The notes: generated by a model not told the origin, from the letters alone. Numbered from the stretch's first letter, positions 26,409-37,054 are shown. The stretch: DNA of 64,000 nt from Methanobacterium veterum (GCF_000745485.1 NZ_KN050693.1:287995-351994); one strand, 5' to 3'. Numbers and translations are program-made.

Positions 26409-26847
26409 ATTAATCAAACTATTTCCAGATTTTGAAGGGCTCATACAGCCTTCAGGGATCGATTTACCATTAGAAGACGTGTTTATTCAAAAAAGTGCAG
26501 GCTCTCTAATTGACAACGAAAAAAATCTTCCAGAATTAGAAAAACTTGAAGGTCCAATTTACACTTTAAAAGCAAAAACAGCTTACTCAGTCACAGTGGC
26601 GCCTAAAGTTAAAATCCCAAAGGGATATTCAATGCTTTACCGCCCGCGTTCCACCCTTAACAGGTCCTTTATTTCAGTCCATACAGCAGTAGGTGACCCT
26701 GGATTTTATGGAACGCTCCAGTTCATGGTTTACAACTACGGTGAATTCGACTACCAGATTAAAAAAGGGGAAAGAATCGCCCAAGCAGTTGTATTTAAGG
26801 TTTCAGGCTCTGGAGAATATAACGGAAGTTATCAAGAGTCGGAATAA
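26392..26847 (+). CDS. dUTPase / dCTP deaminase-family nucleotidohydrolase
   Basis: The homologous reading begins ILGETELIKLFPDFEGLIQP and runs to the stop, about 151 residues. It has SGIDLPLEDVF, YRPRSTLNRSFISVHTAVGD, split at YRPRSTLNR and SFISVHTAVGDPGFYG, and the C-terminal GSGEYNGSYQE, the trimeric dUTPase/DCD motifs. Only an ATT at 26392 lies at the right distance (7-8 bases) from GAGGTG; the first GTG (26479) would remove the conserved QPSGIDL region. A start at AUU is therefore likely, or the true start codon was lost. The product removes dUTP to protect DNA. Confidence 0.8.
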   Translation: MLGETELIKLFPDFEGLIQPSGIDLPLEDVFIQKSAGSLIDNEKNLPELEKLEGPIYTLKAKTAYSVTVAPKVKIPKGYSMLYRPRSTLNRSFISVHTAVGDPGFYGTLQFMVYNYGEFDYQIKKGERIAQAVVFKVSGSGEYNGSYQESE

Positions 26848-27000
26848 TATTTTTTAAATATTTTAAGTTCCTTTTTTATTTGGATACATTTTAAATTCCT
26901 TTTTTTTGAATATAACAAAAATAGATAATTTTATATTACTTATTTTACAGATAGTGCGCCATAACAGTATTCTGTTAATTGAAATGAAAAGGTGTGTTAA

Positions 27001-27840
27001 ATGGAATTCAATGTTCTCTTAGAGGTCTTTTTCATACTGCTGGTAGTTATTTTGGTTAGTTATGTGGTCTATACGAAGTATATAAAAAAATCATCATTAT
27101 TAAATGATTCAAATTTCATTTTTACTCCAAAAAACATGTTTAATTATTCTCCAGAATTATTAAATACCTATTTAAATGAAAAAACAGATTTAAATGGATA
27201 TGAAGATGGATTTAAGGCAACTTTACTGGATTTAATAAATAAAAATTATATCATTTTCTCAAATACAATTAATTCTAATTCTGCTAAAAAAAATAACCAT
27301 TCTTCAGGCCCTATCGTTAGAATAAATAAAAAAAAGAGTGTAAATAAACTTAAACCCTATGAACTAGATGTAATTAACTTTTTGAAGCGGTATGATAAAA
27401 AAGGAGTAATTTCATTATATTTTATAGAGGATGATTTAAAAAATTTAAAAGCTTCCAAAAAATTCGAAAGCAGATACAAAAGCTGGGAAAAGCATCTCAA
27501 AAATGAATATTCGAATAATAAATTCTTTAGAGGAGATTCAACAGAATTTATGAATGAATTGGACGATTTTAAGTCGTATGTTTCTGGCAGGGATATAACT
27601 AATGCAGATATTTCTCCTGATGATATTAACCAGTTTTTGGTTTATGGAATGGCATTAGGCATTGGAAAGAAAGCTGTGGAGAACTTTGAAAAATATTTAG
27701 ATGAAACTACCCTAAAAAATAGTGAAATTTACCAGATTATCAAAGTCAACGGCCTAAATTTTGTTGAGCAAGGATTTAAAGGGCTATATCTAGTAAAACC
27801 TGGCCAGCATGACTCCAATACTGATGTTTACGGTTATTGA
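27001..27840 (+). CDS. Membrane-anchored protein, DUF2207-like C-terminal domain
   Basis: 279 residues: one N-terminal membrane helix (about 7-26) and a cytosolic hydrophilic region. The C-terminal segment INQFLVYGMALGIGKKAVEN resembles the LxYAVALG motif at the end of DUF2207 proteins, and the upstream YELDVINFLKRYDKKGVISL resembles their winged segment. The usual N-terminal extracellular beta domain is missing, so this is a short version. AAAGGTG precedes the ATG. Function unknown. Confidence 0.65.
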   Translation: MEFNVLLEVFFILLVVILVSYVVYTKYIKKSSLLNDSNFIFTPKNMFNYSPELLNTYLNEKTDLNGYEDGFKATLLDLINKNYIIFSNTINSNSAKKNNHSSGPIVRINKKKSVNKLKPYELDVINFLKRYDKKGVISLYFIEDDLKNLKASKKFESRYKSWEKHLKNEYSNNKFFRGDSTEFMNELDDFKSYVSGRDITNADISPDDINQFLVYGMALGIGKKAVENFEKYLDETTLKNSEIYQIIKVNGLNFVEQGFKGLYLVKPGQHDSNTDVYGY

Positions 27841-27854
27841 TATTTATTTAAATC

Positions 27855-29807
27855 TTACAATGCTCTGTCAAGACCATCAACAGCTTCAGGGTTTGCAAGG
27901 GTGCTTGTGTCTCCCACATCTTCACCTTTAACCTTGGCTTTTATGACCCTCCTCATTATTTTTCCGCTCCTTGTTTTTGGGAGGTCATCAACGAAGCTTA
28001 TGTATTTTGGAGTTGCAACAGGGCCTATTTCAACTCTAACATGATATTTAAGGGTGTCTTTTAGTTCCTGTGTGGGTTTAAAATTATCCTTGAGTATAAC
28101 AAATGCTGCAATTTCTTCGCCCTTTATTTCATCAGGCTTTCCCACCACTGCAGCTTCTGCCACGCATTCATAACTTACAAGGGCAGACTCCACTTCTGCA
28201 GTCCCGATTCTATGCCCTGCAACACTTAAAACATCATCTTCACGGCCCTGAATCCAGAAATAACCGTCAGAATCTTTTCTCGCCACGTCCCCGCTCAGGT
28301 ACATATTTTTAAATGCGCTCCAGTACGTTTTGATGTACCTCTGCGGGTTCCTGTAAATGGTTCGAAGCATTGAAGGCCATGGAGTTTTGATTACAAGGTG
28401 CCCTCCTTTTTCAGTCAGAGACCTTCCCATATCATCTAAAATATCTGCCTGGACTGTTGGGAAAGGCATAACTGCAGAGCCGGGTTTAAGCGGCGATATT
28501 GGCAAAGGGGTTATGAGGTGCATTCCAGTTTCTGTCTGCCACCACGTGTCCATTATGGGGCATTTCTCCCTGCCGATGTATTTATAGTACCATACCCATG
28601 CCTCAGGGTTTATAGGCTCACCTACAGATCCTAGAAGCCTTATTGAACTTAAATCATATTTTTGAGGCCATTTGGGGCCGTATTTCATGAACATTCGTAT
28701 TGTCGTAGGTGCAGTATAGAAGACATTTACTTTATAACCTTCTACAATTTTCCACAGTCTTCCTGGGTCCGGATAATCTGGAGTACCTTCAAATATGATG
28801 GATGTCACTCCAAGTAAAAGCGGTGCGTAGACTATATAACTGTGGCCTGTTATCCATCCAATGTCGGCGGCACACCACCATATATCGTCCTCGTTAAGGT
28901 CAAAAACGAATTTTAAAGTGGTATAAATTCCAACAGCGTACCCCCCGTGAACGTGTACAACGCCCTTTGGTTTTCCTGTTGTCCCGGAGGTGTATAAAAT
29001 AAATAATGGGTCTTCAGAGTCCATAACTTCAGTTTCGCACTCTTCGCTCATATTTTCTGTAATTTCATGCCACCAGAGGTCTCTGCCTTCATGCATTTTA
29101 ACATCTATGCCTGCATTGTTAATTACAATAAGATTCTTGATTGTAGGTGTATTCTGGAGTATATCGTCCACGTTTTCTTTAAGAGGTATTAATTTTCCCC
29201 TTCTTGTAAATCCATCTGTGGTTATGGCCACTTTTGATTTTGAATCGTTTACCCTCTCTTGAAATGCCTTTGCCCAGAACCCTGAGAAAACAACGGAGTG
29301 CACAGCCCCAATTTTGGCACATGCAAGCATTGCCACTGGGAGTTCAGGTATCATCGGCAGGTAAATGCTTACAGTGTCTCCTTTCCCAATACCTAATTCC
29401 CTTAATGCATTGGCAAATTTGTTTACATCACACCAAAGCTGGTGGTAAGTTATTTTCCTGGTTTTTCCATCTTCTCCTTCCCAAATATAAGCTATTTTAT
29501 CTCCTTTGCCGTTTTTAATGTGTCTATCTAATGCATTATGGGCTATGTTAAATTTGCCCTCTAGAAACCACTCTGCATGGGGCGGGTCCCATTTTAATAC
29601 ATTTTTATAAGGTTCAAACCATTCAAGTTCCTTTGCAAGGTCATCCCAGAACCAGTCTGGATTATCATTAGCTTTTTTGAGTAATTCATCATAATTTTTT
29701 ATTTTATATTTATTCATCCACTGCGTGATGTTGCTTTTTTCCACAATATCTTTTGTAGGCTTAAATATCCTTTCTTCTTTGAGTAAAGCTTCCAAATCCT
29801 TTGGCAT
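27855..29807 (-). CDS. acsA: Acetyl-CoA synthetase (AMP-forming)
   Basis: About 650 residues, full length. It activates acetate with ATP to acetyl-AMP and then acetyl-CoA, giving the methanogen acetyl-CoA for biosynthesis. Motifs: P-loop-like [19 protein letters not shown], split as [11 protein letters not shown] and [39 protein letters not shown]; and the acetylatable lysine in [12 protein letters not shown]. The ATG at 29807 (MPKDLEALL) follows GAGGGAT by 5 bases; one at 29834 would add nine residues. It faces the DUF2207-like gene, with stops 14 bases apart. Confidence 0.93.
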   Translation of the reverse strand: MPKDLEALLKEERIFKPTKDIVEKSNITQWMNKYKIKNYDELLKKANDNPDWFWDDLAKELEWFEPYKNVLKWDPPHAEWFLEGKFNIAHNALDRHIKNGKGDKIAYIWEGEDGKTRKITYHQLWCDVNKFANALRELGIGKGDTVSIYLPMIPELPVAMLACAKIGAVHSVVFSGFWAKAFQERVNDSKSKVAITTDGFTRRGKLIPLKENVDDILQNTPTIKNLIVINNAGIDVKMHEGRDLWWHEITENMSEECETEVMDSEDPLFILYTSGTTGKPKGVVHVHGGYAVGIYTTLKFVFDLNEDDIWWCAADIGWITGHSYIVYAPLLLGVTSIIFEGTPDYPDPGRLWKIVEGYKVNVFYTAPTTIRMFMKYGPKWPQKYDLSSIRLLGSVGEPINPEAWVWYYKYIGREKCPIMDTWWQTETGMHLITPLPISPLKPGSAVMPFPTVQADILDDMGRSLTEKGGHLVIKTPWPSMLRTIYRNPQRYIKTYWSAFKNMYLSGDVARKDSDGYFWIQGREDDVLSVAGHRIGTAEVESALVSYECVAEAAVVGKPDEIKGEEIAAFVILKDNFKPTQELKDTLKYHVRVEIGPVATPKYISFVDDLPKTRSGKIMRRVIKAKVKGEDVGDTSTLANPEAVDGLDRAL

Positions 29808-29884
29808 TTTATCCCTCAAGATTTTTGAAATCATGTGATTAAATTTATCCTCAATTTTACAGTAATACTATTTTTGTTTTATAG

Positions 29885-30120
29885 ATGGTTAAAAATTTCC
29901 CACTTTTAACCATCGGAAATTGGAAATTTCCTCAATATTAAAAATTTCCGATCTTTTAACTTTCGCAAACTTAGTCACAGTAATGTTAAATTTATGTCAA
30001 AAATCTATGATTTTCAATGTTTACGAAACCAGTGTTTCGTAATTGCAAAATTAGAAATTTTTGCATGTTGAGGGGAAATCAAGGATTTTCAGAACTGTAA
30101 ATATTTGATTTTGCAGACAA
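29885..30120. repeat. Cluster of small palindromes
   Basis: A gap of about 430 bases upstream of acsA holds repeated A/T palindromes, for example GGTTAAAAATTTCCCACTTTTAACC, written as GGTTAAAA...TTTTAACC, GGAAATTGGAAATTTCC and GAAACCAGTGTTTC. They resemble the internal modules of the miniature elements at 8994 and 40667. No coding potential. Confidence 0.45.
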
Positions 30121-30235
30121 AACAAGGTGTTTCTGTCATTTATTTAAAATAAAATTTAAAAATAAGAATTGAGTAAAATTAAAAATAAATTATAAAAGAT
30201 GAAATAATATTTTCCAGAATTTATCAAAAGTCGAT

Positions 30236-31759
30236 TTATTTAACTTTCAGGACAACTAGGGTCATATCGTCGATTTGAAACTTATCTTTACTGAACGATG
30301 AAATTTCCTGATTTATTTTCTGGATCATCTCTTCTGGTTTTAGATTGTAGTTTTCTCTAAGGAGGGTTTTAAGTCTTTCAATTCCGAAATGCTCTTTTTC
30401 TTCATTTAAAGCGTTAATGACTCCATCTGTGTAGAAAATAAGTATATCTCCAGAATTTAAGTTTATTTCGTTTTCTTCAAACTCCCTGTTTATTATTTTA
30501 CCTAAATGGAAGTTCTCATTTATGAGCTTTACAATACTTTCACTGTCTTTTATAAAGAGCAGTGGAGAATCGTTACCTGCATTGATATAGCGCAGAGTTT
30601 TATTTTTCATATCCAGCACTGCATAAAATAGTGCTAAATCAATTCCGGAGTCTGCTTCAATCATTACAAGTTTATTTAAGTACTCCATCACGTCAGAAAC
30701 ATGCTGAGTTTCCCTGGCTTTTGTCTGGACAATAGTTTTGGATAGGGCCATTAACAGCGCTGCAGGGACACCTTTCTCAGAAACATTGGCAATCGCAATA
30801 CCAAGTTTATCATCTGTAACTGGAATAAAATCGTAGAAATCGCCTCCAACTTCTTTTGCAGGTATATTAAAAGCAGAGATGTCATAATCATTTAATAACG
30901 GAATTGTGTCTGGTATAAAAGTCTGCTGAATCTTTTGTGCTACTTTTAGCTCATTTTTTTTCCGCTCAAGTTCGTCAAAATACAGGTCACGTTCTTCTGT
31001 AGTTTTCTGTTCTCTCAACAGGTTTGATATTATAAACGAAAAAACAAGTATTCCCATGGCATTTGCGAAGATCATGGGGACGCTAACTTCACCCACAATT
31101 GCCAGTGCCTGTGAATATGGATGTATGAGGAGAATAACCAGTAACATATGAAACATTTCCATTAAAACTGCAAAGATCACCGCGCCCAGGATTCCGATGA
31201 ATTTACGCCCGTTTGCTATAAATATAATTCCTGCAAATAGTCCTGCAAGAATTGTAGCTATTGAACAGGGTACTGTGGTTGGTCCCCCTAAAAAGAAGTA
31301 TCTGTAAAGCCCACCAATAAGTCCAGTTCCTAAACCTACTACTGGCCCGCCAATTAAACCCGCTATCATGGGGCCAAGATCTCTAACATTTGCAATGGCG
31401 CCGAATACATCTATCCCTGAATATGAACCAAAAATGGAAATTATTCCAAATAGTAAAATAACTACAGCTTGATTTTTAAGGGTGAATTTACCTGCTAATA
31501 TCTCCTGGAAATATTTAATACGTGAAACAATATAAGCAATTACAATAATTACGCATGTTTTTTCTATAAGTACAAGTAAGTAGTGTATGGTGGAAGGTAA
31601 TGATTCTTTTCCACCTTCTAAAATGAGCAACGCGCTTAAACTTCCTATTACTGCAATTAATGCATGGAGATATAATATATTATGCTCTTCATTAGCTCTT
31701 AAATACGTTTTAATTTTTGAAAAATCAAATTGTATGTATTTTTTTGGAATTTCAGACAT
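30236..31759 (-). CDS. LytS-like 5TM receptor with SpoIIE/PP2C phosphatase domain
   Basis: 507 residues. N-terminal membrane helices (about 25-245) include the 5TM LytS motif region (NVRDLGPMIAGLIGGPVVGL, then GLIGGLYRYFFLGGPTTVPC). A short coiled-coil linker (about 250-275) is followed by a SpoIIE-type phosphatase (about 280-507) with KEVGGDFYDFIPV, IANVSEKGVPAALLM and the end GDILIFYTDGVINALN and IDDMTLVVLKV. Such proteins dephosphorylate anti-sigma-like partners in bacteria; in an archaeon the target is unclear. TAAGGTG precedes the ATG. Confidence 0.9.
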   Translation of the reverse strand: MSEIPKKYIQFDFSKIKTYLRANEEHNILYLHALIAVIGSLSALLILEGGKESLPSTIHYLLVLIEKTCVIIVIAYIVSRIKYFQEILAGKFTLKNQAVVILLFGIISIFGSYSGIDVFGAIANVRDLGPMIAGLIGGPVVGLGTGLIGGLYRYFFLGGPTTVPCSIATILAGLFAGIIFIANGRKFIGILGAVIFAVLMEMFHMLLVILLIHPYSQALAIVGEVSVPMIFANAMGILVFSFIISNLLREQKTTEERDLYFDELERKKNELKVAQKIQQTFIPDTIPLLNDYDISAFNIPAKEVGGDFYDFIPVTDDKLGIAIANVSEKGVPAALLMALSKTIVQTKARETQHVSDVMEYLNKLVMIEADSGIDLALFYAVLDMKNKTLRYINAGNDSPLLFIKDSESIVKLINENFHLGKIINREFEENEINLNSGDILIFYTDGVINALNEEKEHFGIERLKTLLRENYNLKPEEMIQKINQEISSFSKDKFQIDDMTLVVLKVK

Positions 31760-32162
31760 TAATAAGCACCTTATATTAACATAAAATTTATTTCTGCGGG
31801 TTTGTAATTATAAATAAACCTGCTATAATTTAATGATATTCATAATTGGAATATATAAATTTAATTAATTAAATAATTAATTTAGTTAATCGGAATGAAA
31901 ATTAATATTATAATATGTAGTTTCAAACGTATAATGGACTTTAACGTTGGAATATTTTGAAGGCTTGTTTTAAAGTAGAATATAAATTAAATAATCTTAA
32001 ATTTTGAATTTAGTAAAATTGTACAACTATTTTGTTTAAACATGAAAATAGTCAAGATAAAAATGTTGACAGTAATAGGGGTAATATAGCGGCTGGAAAA
32101 GAATTTAATGGGAATAATAACGCTAACAGCAACTATAATAGATATAAAAACCATATTTATTC
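31760..32162. other. Divergent intergenic region
   Basis: 403 bases between the phosphatase and the acetolactate-synthase-like gene. It contains an AT-rich promoter zone (TTAATTAATTAAATAATTAA near 31860) and, at 32032-32166, a TTG-started 44-codon Asn-rich frame that overlaps the next gene's start and is probably not real. Confidence 0.3.
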
Positions 32163-33773
32163 ATGATGAATCTAAAGAATGATAAAATGAGATGTGCAGA
32201 TGCACTGATTAAAATTTTAGAATCAAATGGTGTTAAATTTATTTTTGGACATCCTGGAGAACAGATTTTGCCTTTTTACGATGCACTGAGGAGTTCAAAG
32301 ATTAAACATGTTTTAATGCGCCATGAACAGGGAGCAGTGCATGCTGCAGACGGTTATGCAAGGGTATCTGGTGAATTTGGGGTATGTATTTCAACTGCTG
32401 GCCCTGGAGCTTTAAATTTAGTAATGGGTGTTGCAACTGCTTTTAAAGATTCGATACCGCTGATTGTAATCACTGGGGATGTAGACACTGATCTTAAAGG
32501 AACGAATGTATTCCAGGATATTGATATTGAAGGTGTTTTCAGGCCAATTACGCTGGAAACATTCCATATTGAAGACCCAGACGATGGTACTTTGAAATTA
32601 AAAAAAGCAATTGAAATGATAAAGCATGGGAAAACTGGACCGATTCATTTAAACTTTCCAAAAGATGTTTTAAATGATTATGTCGATACATTCTCACTTA
32701 CCTCTGAAAATGTTGAAGAGAAAGATATTTCTTTAACTGATGTTGGTGATGCAGTTAAATTGATGGAAATGTCTGAAAGACCACTTATTCTTGCTGGAAC
32801 TGGGATAATATGGGCACATGCCGTAAACGAACTGCGAGATTTTTCTTTAAAATATAACATTCCAGTTGCGACAACGTATTCTGCTAGGGGTGTTTTACCG
32901 GAAGATCACCCACTTTGTCTTGGAATGATCGGACTTAGAGGCACAACCGCTGCAAATTTTGCAGGTAAAAACTGTGATCTGCTGATAGCACTTGGCTGTA
33001 GATTCTCAGAAAGGACTGTACTCGGAATTGGAGACCCTGAAATAATTCATGTAAATCTTGACAACGAAGTTTTAGAAGGAGATGTTAAGATTCAGGGAAA
33101 TGTTGGCCAGTTTTTAGATAAAATGAAAGATATAACTGTTAAAAACACTGGCAAATGGCTTCATGAATTAGATAATCATAAAAGAACCTATGAAATTAAA
33201 ACTAATTATAATGATATTCCAGTTAAACCTCAAAGAGCTGTAAAAGAGATACTGGATGCTTCGGATGATTCAACAACAATAAGTGATGCAGGAACACATA
33301 CTACATGGGTTACTTTACTTAAGAAAGTAACGAGACCTTCTTCATTGCTTTTTTCAGGAGGTTTTGGACCTATGGGCTACGGCCTGCCTGCAGCAATTGG
33401 TGCATCACTTGCAGACCCTGCTGAAAGGGTAGTTCTGGTGGTCGGCGACGGAGGGTTCCAGATGACAATACAGGAACTTGCAGTAATTGCTCAGGAGAAT
33501 CTTCCTATTTTAATTTGTATCATAAACAACTGCTGCCTTGGAATTATAAAACAGTGGCAGGACATGCATTACAGGGAGAGATACGAAGTTGAACTTGAAA
33601 ATCCTGATTTCTGTGAAATTGCAGATGCATACAGAATCAAATCAAAACGTGTGAATGCTCCTGGTGAAATATTTGATGCAGTTAAAAATGCTTTAGATTT
33701 AAATGAACCCTATTTAATTGATATCATGGTAGATAAGGAAGAAGGCATTATTTTACCTAAATTAAAACCCTAA
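32163..33773 (+). CDS. Acetolactate synthase large-subunit-like ThDP enzyme
   Basis: 536 residues of the IlvB family. The N-terminal Pyr domain has IFGHPGEQILPFYDAL and the catalytic Glu in MRHEQGAVHAADGYARV. The central domain follows, and the C-terminal PP domain has the ThDP motif VVGDGGFQMTIQELAVIAQE and INNCCLGIIKQWQDM. True ALS condenses pyruvate for Val/Leu/Ile synthesis. This copy lacks an adjacent small subunit (ilvN), so it may be a second ALS or a related 2-oxoacid enzyme. The start is uncertain (ATG 32163, 32166 or 32187). Confidence 0.87.
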   Translation: MMNLKNDKMRCADALIKILESNGVKFIFGHPGEQILPFYDALRSSKIKHVLMRHEQGAVHAADGYARVSGEFGVCISTAGPGALNLVMGVATAFKDSIPLIVITGDVDTDLKGTNVFQDIDIEGVFRPITLETFHIEDPDDGTLKLKKAIEMIKHGKTGPIHLNFPKDVLNDYVDTFSLTSENVEEKDISLTDVGDAVKLMEMSERPLILAGTGIIWAHAVNELRDFSLKYNIPVATTYSARGVLPEDHPLCLGMIGLRGTTAANFAGKNCDLLIALGCRFSERTVLGIGDPEIIHVNLDNEVLEGDVKIQGNVGQFLDKMKDITVKNTGKWLHELDNHKRTYEIKTNYNDIPVKPQRAVKEILDASDDSTTISDAGTHTTWVTLLKKVTRPSSLLFSGGFGPMGYGLPAAIGASLADPAERVVLVVGDGGFQMTIQELAVIAQENLPILICIINNCCLGIIKQWQDMHYRERYEVELENPDFCEIADAYRIKSKRVNAPGEIFDAVKNALDLNEPYLIDIMVDKEEGIILPKLKP

Positions 33774-34078
33774 ATTATTAATTAATTATTTTATATTACT
33801 TGTAATATTTAAAAAAGTAGATTATTCAAATTATCTTTCTTAAAGCAATTTTATATATCGTTAATTTAATTATTGAAGTGTAACATAATTATTGGCATTA
33901 TTTGAATAGTTGTAAAACAATAACTTCACTTGAAAATGAGAAAGAAATGTTTTATTAAGTTATTATGTAAAATGACTAACTGATTTACTTAAAACAATAA
34001 TATTATTTAGAATGATGCGATATTAAATGAATTGATTTAAATTTATAATATTTTACACAAAAGGCGAAGGGTGATACA

Positions 34079-35443
34079 ATGAAAGTTTTATTAATAAATC
34101 CGCCAGATACCGCTTCAAAATACAAATTCATAGGTCTTGTAGCCCCTACACTGGGAATAGCATACATAGCAGCTGTTCTTGAAGAAAATGGGGTTGATGT
34201 TAAGATCATAGATGGTTCTGCCCTTGAAATGAGCTGGGAAGAGCTTGAAAAAGAAATTCCTAAGTATTCGCCAGATATTATAGCCGTTACTGCAGTGACA
34301 CCTGCAATCGATCAGGGCCTCAGGACTGCTAAAATTGGGAAAAAAGTGTGTCCTGATGCATATGTTGTTTTAGGAGGATATCATTCTACTTTTACGTATG
34401 ATGAAGTTTTAAAGAACGATTTTGTAGATATTGTAGTTTGTGGTGAAGGCGAATACACCATGCTTGAACTTGCAGAGACCATTGAAAGCGGCGGTGATTT
34501 AAGAAAAGTTAAGGGAATAGCTACTAAAGATTTTAAAACACCTCCACGGCCAATTATTGAAAACCTGGATGAAATTCCATTTCCTGCCAGGCACCTTCTC
34601 CCTATGGACAAGTATAAAATTTTAAATTCGAAATTACCTGTAGGTACACTTATTTCGGGAAGAGGCTGCCCATTTCAATGTTCGTTTTGTTCATCAGCAG
34701 CTATGCACGGCCACAAGTTGAGATTAAGGTCTGCTGAAAATATTGTCGATGAGATGGAGCACCTGATCAACGACCATGATGCTGATATGATCGCATTTAT
34801 GGACGATACATTCACTGTAAACAAGAGGCGCGTTGAAGAGATATGCACAAAAATGAAAGAAAGGGATTTAGATGTATACTGGGGATGTACAGCCAGGGTA
34901 GATACTCTGTCAAAGGATATTTTAGAAAAAATGAAGGACGCGGGGTGCATAACTCTTTTTGTAGGTGTTGAATCTGCAGATCAGCAGCAGCTGGATAATT
35001 TAAATAAGCAGACAACCATCGAAAAAATTAAAAGGACATTTGAACTTACAAGGGAGCTTGATGTCCGGACCATAGCATCTGCAGTGCTTGGAATGCCTGG
35101 CGACACTAAACAAAGCATTAGAAATACAATAGATTTCGTTAAAAACTTAAACCCGTCTTATGCTATTTTTTCACTGGCAACACCTTATCCTGGCACCAGG
35201 TTTTACATGAAAGCAAAGGAAGAGAACTTAATTAAGATAAATGATTGGTCCAAATATTCTTTAATGACCCCTGTCCTTGAAACTGTGGACTGTTCTCTTG
35301 AAGAGCTTAGAAAAATGCAAAGGAAGGCTTTCAGGGAATTTTATCTTCGACCCGGTTATATTTTGCGCCAGACACGTATGGATGGCCCCATTATTTTAAA
35401 AACAATACTTGCTATTCTTAAGGATGTTAGTAAACATAAGTAA
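34079..35443 (+). CDS. B12-binding-domain radical SAM protein
   Basis: 454 residues. The N-terminal cobalamin-binding fold spans about 1-140 (MKVLLINPPDTASKYKF, VLGGYHSTF). The radical SAM core has the cluster motif GRGCPFQCSFCSS near residue 200, then FMDDTFTVNKRRVEEICTKM and LFVGVESADQQQLDNLNKQT. The C-terminal ~70 residues are helical. Class B members methylate unreactive carbons or rearrange rings using methylcobalamin; the product here is not known. AGGGTGATACA sets the start. The 305-base gap before it shows no gene. Confidence 0.9.
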   Translation: MKVLLINPPDTASKYKFIGLVAPTLGIAYIAAVLEENGVDVKIIDGSALEMSWEELEKEIPKYSPDIIAVTAVTPAIDQGLRTAKIGKKVCPDAYVVLGGYHSTFTYDEVLKNDFVDIVVCGEGEYTMLELAETIESGGDLRKVKGIATKDFKTPPRPIIENLDEIPFPARHLLPMDKYKILNSKLPVGTLISGRGCPFQCSFCSSAAMHGHKLRLRSAENIVDEMEHLINDHDADMIAFMDDTFTVNKRRVEEICTKMKERDLDVYWGCTARVDTLSKDILEKMKDAGCITLFVGVESADQQQLDNLNKQTTIEKIKRTFELTRELDVRTIASAVLGMPGDTKQSIRNTIDFVKNLNPSYAIFSLATPYPGTRFYMKAKEENLIKINDWSKYSLMTPVLETVDCSLEELRKMQRKAFREFYLRPGYILRQTRMDGPIILKTILAILKDVSKHK

Positions 35444-35484
35444 GCTGTAATTTTTTACAGTAACTATTTTATTTTAGGTGCTTA

Positions 35485-35862
35485 TCACCGGACGTATCTT
35501 CCAAGATAACTTAAAAAGAACCCCAAAACTATTAAAAGGACCATATAAACTGGGGACGAAAATAAAAAGTTGGAATTAGAACGTGCAAAATAATATATTA
35601 TGTAATTAAAAGCATGGAATTTAATTAATAAGCCAAAGATAAACAATATGCCTAATCCTAGAGGTTTAATCATTTTTGAACTATTTAGTTTACTTTTAGA
35701 GCTTTTTTCCTTAGATAAAACATTAAAGTCATCAATACTGCTGTTTAAATATTTTCTATATATGAGTTTTCCTCCGCACCGGCACCGATCATAATCGTTG
35801 GCAGTTTCTCCAGGTTGAAGCTCGTAATAATCTCCACAATCTTTACAGACAAGGTAACCCAT
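35485..35862 (-). CDS. Zinc-ribbon membrane protein
   Basis: 125 residues. The N-terminal zinc ribbon reads [20 protein letters not shown] then [10 protein letters not shown], and two membrane helices follow (about 72-92, 100-120). The ribbon is shared with the protein at 41628 (MPYLVCEKCKGYYVLQAGES), so the two are paralogues of a methanogen family. Function unknown. Convergent with the radical SAM gene. Confidence 0.75.
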   Translation of the reverse strand: MGYLVCKDCGDYYELQPGETANDYDRCRCGGKLIYRKYLNSSIDDFNVLSKEKSSKSKLNSSKMIKPLGLGILFIFGLLIKFHAFNYIIYYFARSNSNFLFSSPVYMVLLIVLGFFLSYLGRYVR

Positions 35863-36063
35863 AATTTCACCATTAATATTCTACTTTTATGAGTCTGTTA
35901 TTAATATGAATAAATATTGTGGTAACTGATCTAAAATAGAAGTTAACTTTGAGTGATTAAAAAGCGTTTAAAAATTTACAGTTTAAAATTAGCACTCTTA
36001 TTTAAAATATAAAAAAATATGTTTATGGGCCAACGATGATTTATAATGTGGAATGATTGTTTC

Positions 36064-36267
36064 TCAGCTTTTTGCAATTGTTTTCCTGAGTACTCCCACT
36101 AAACCTTTACGATCATAATATGTTTTTTCGTCCATACTACCTAATGTTTCTAAAACCACATAATCTGCATTATTTTTCTTAGCTTGTTCCATTATATCCT
36201 GTTTAGTTGCAGGGTACAGGAGACCCTTTAAAAATGGTTCTACTTCCTCAATCGTCCCGCATGGCAT
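36064..36267 (-). CDS. DUF2795-like small protein
   Basis: 67 residues from the ATG at 36267, which has AGGTGA 5 bases upstream; a GTG at 36276 is the alternative. FLKGLLYPATKQDIMEQAKK followed by YVVLETLGSMDEKTYYDRKG matches the DUF2795 pattern (FP...DL...A...L..LP...Y). These small proteins are often linked to nucleic-acid binding, but no function is established. Confidence 0.75.
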   Translation of the reverse strand: MPCGTIEEVEPFLKGLLYPATKQDIMEQAKKNNADYVVLETLGSMDEKTYYDRKGLVGVLRKTIAKS

Positions 36268-36289
36268 AATTTTCACCTTTTATCATTTA

Positions 36290-36650
36290 TTTATAAGTTA
36301 ATGGGGATTGTAGACTGAAATTACATTTATAATCATTAATTACCAGTCTAAAGTTATTTTTGGAGTTTGAATTATTAATATGTTGTTATGTAGTATTAAA
36401 AATAAGTTGTTAATTTATGGTCTTTAAAATTACTTGGAAATATAATTCCATGTTTGATTTGGATTTATTTTTAGGTTAAGTTTATATTTATAGTTTAATG
36501 TGGATTGTAGACTGGAATTACATTTATAATCGGTGATTACCAGTCTAAAGTTATTTTTGAAGTTTAGATTAGTAATATGTTGCCATATTATATTAAAAAA
36601 CAGCTTACTAATTCATGTTTTTAATTACTTAAAAATCGGATTTCATATCT
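36290..36650 (+). repeat. Tandem ~197-bp repeats, each with a conserved hairpin
   Basis: Two diverged copies (about 36290-36480 and 36487-36650). Each contains GGATTGTAGACTG, AATTACATTTATAATC, ATTACCAGTCTAAAGTTATT and a TTAATATGTTG-like stretch. The inverted arms TAGACTG (36311; 36508) and CAGTCTA (36344; 36541) are preserved, 8 bp in copy 2, with loops of about 25 bases. Both lie in a 515-base gap upstream of the 36783 gene. They may be structured RNA or regulatory. Confidence 0.55.
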
Positions 36651-36782
36651 AATTTAACTTCATTTTTTAAAATATGCTTATTTTATTTATTTTATGTAAA
36701 ATAATGAAAAATAAACCTATTTTTTATTAGTACTGATAATTTTATAATTTAAAATGGATATAATATAATATGGGTTGAAATA

Positions 36783-36965
36783 ATGGCAACTGTTGATGTA
36801 TATTTTAAAAATAAGCAGAACAAGAAGCATTTTGCAGATGTTACAGACGTAATATATGAAGAAACATATGTTTTGATAGAATTTAACCAGGGACATGTGA
36901 TGATACCATATTCAAGCTTGGAATATGTCGATGTTCAGGATGTATGGCCTGAAGAGGAAGAATAA
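36783..36965 (+). CDS. Small conserved-looking protein (60 aa)
   Basis: 60 residues: MATVDVYFKNKQNKKHFADV, then alternating hydrophobic strands (YVLIEFNQGHVMIPYSSLEY) and an acidic end DVWPEEEE. The strand-turn pattern suggests a small beta-barrel. GGGTTGAA precedes the ATG. No family recognised, but the codon pattern looks genuine. Confidence 0.6.
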   Translation: MATVDVYFKNKQNKKHFADVTDVIYEETYVLIEFNQGHVMIPYSSLEYVDVQDVWPEEEE

Positions 36966-37054
36966 TTTTAGTACTACTGTTAATTACAGATACTAACTTT
37001 ATAAATCAATTTTTCTAGACTATTACTAATTTTATAAACTAGGCGCGTGAACTT

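Noticed and set aside
32032..32166. TTG-started 44-codon Asn-rich ORF overlapping the ALS-like start
   Set aside because: No ribosome binding site, low complexity, and no sign of homology; at most a remnant.
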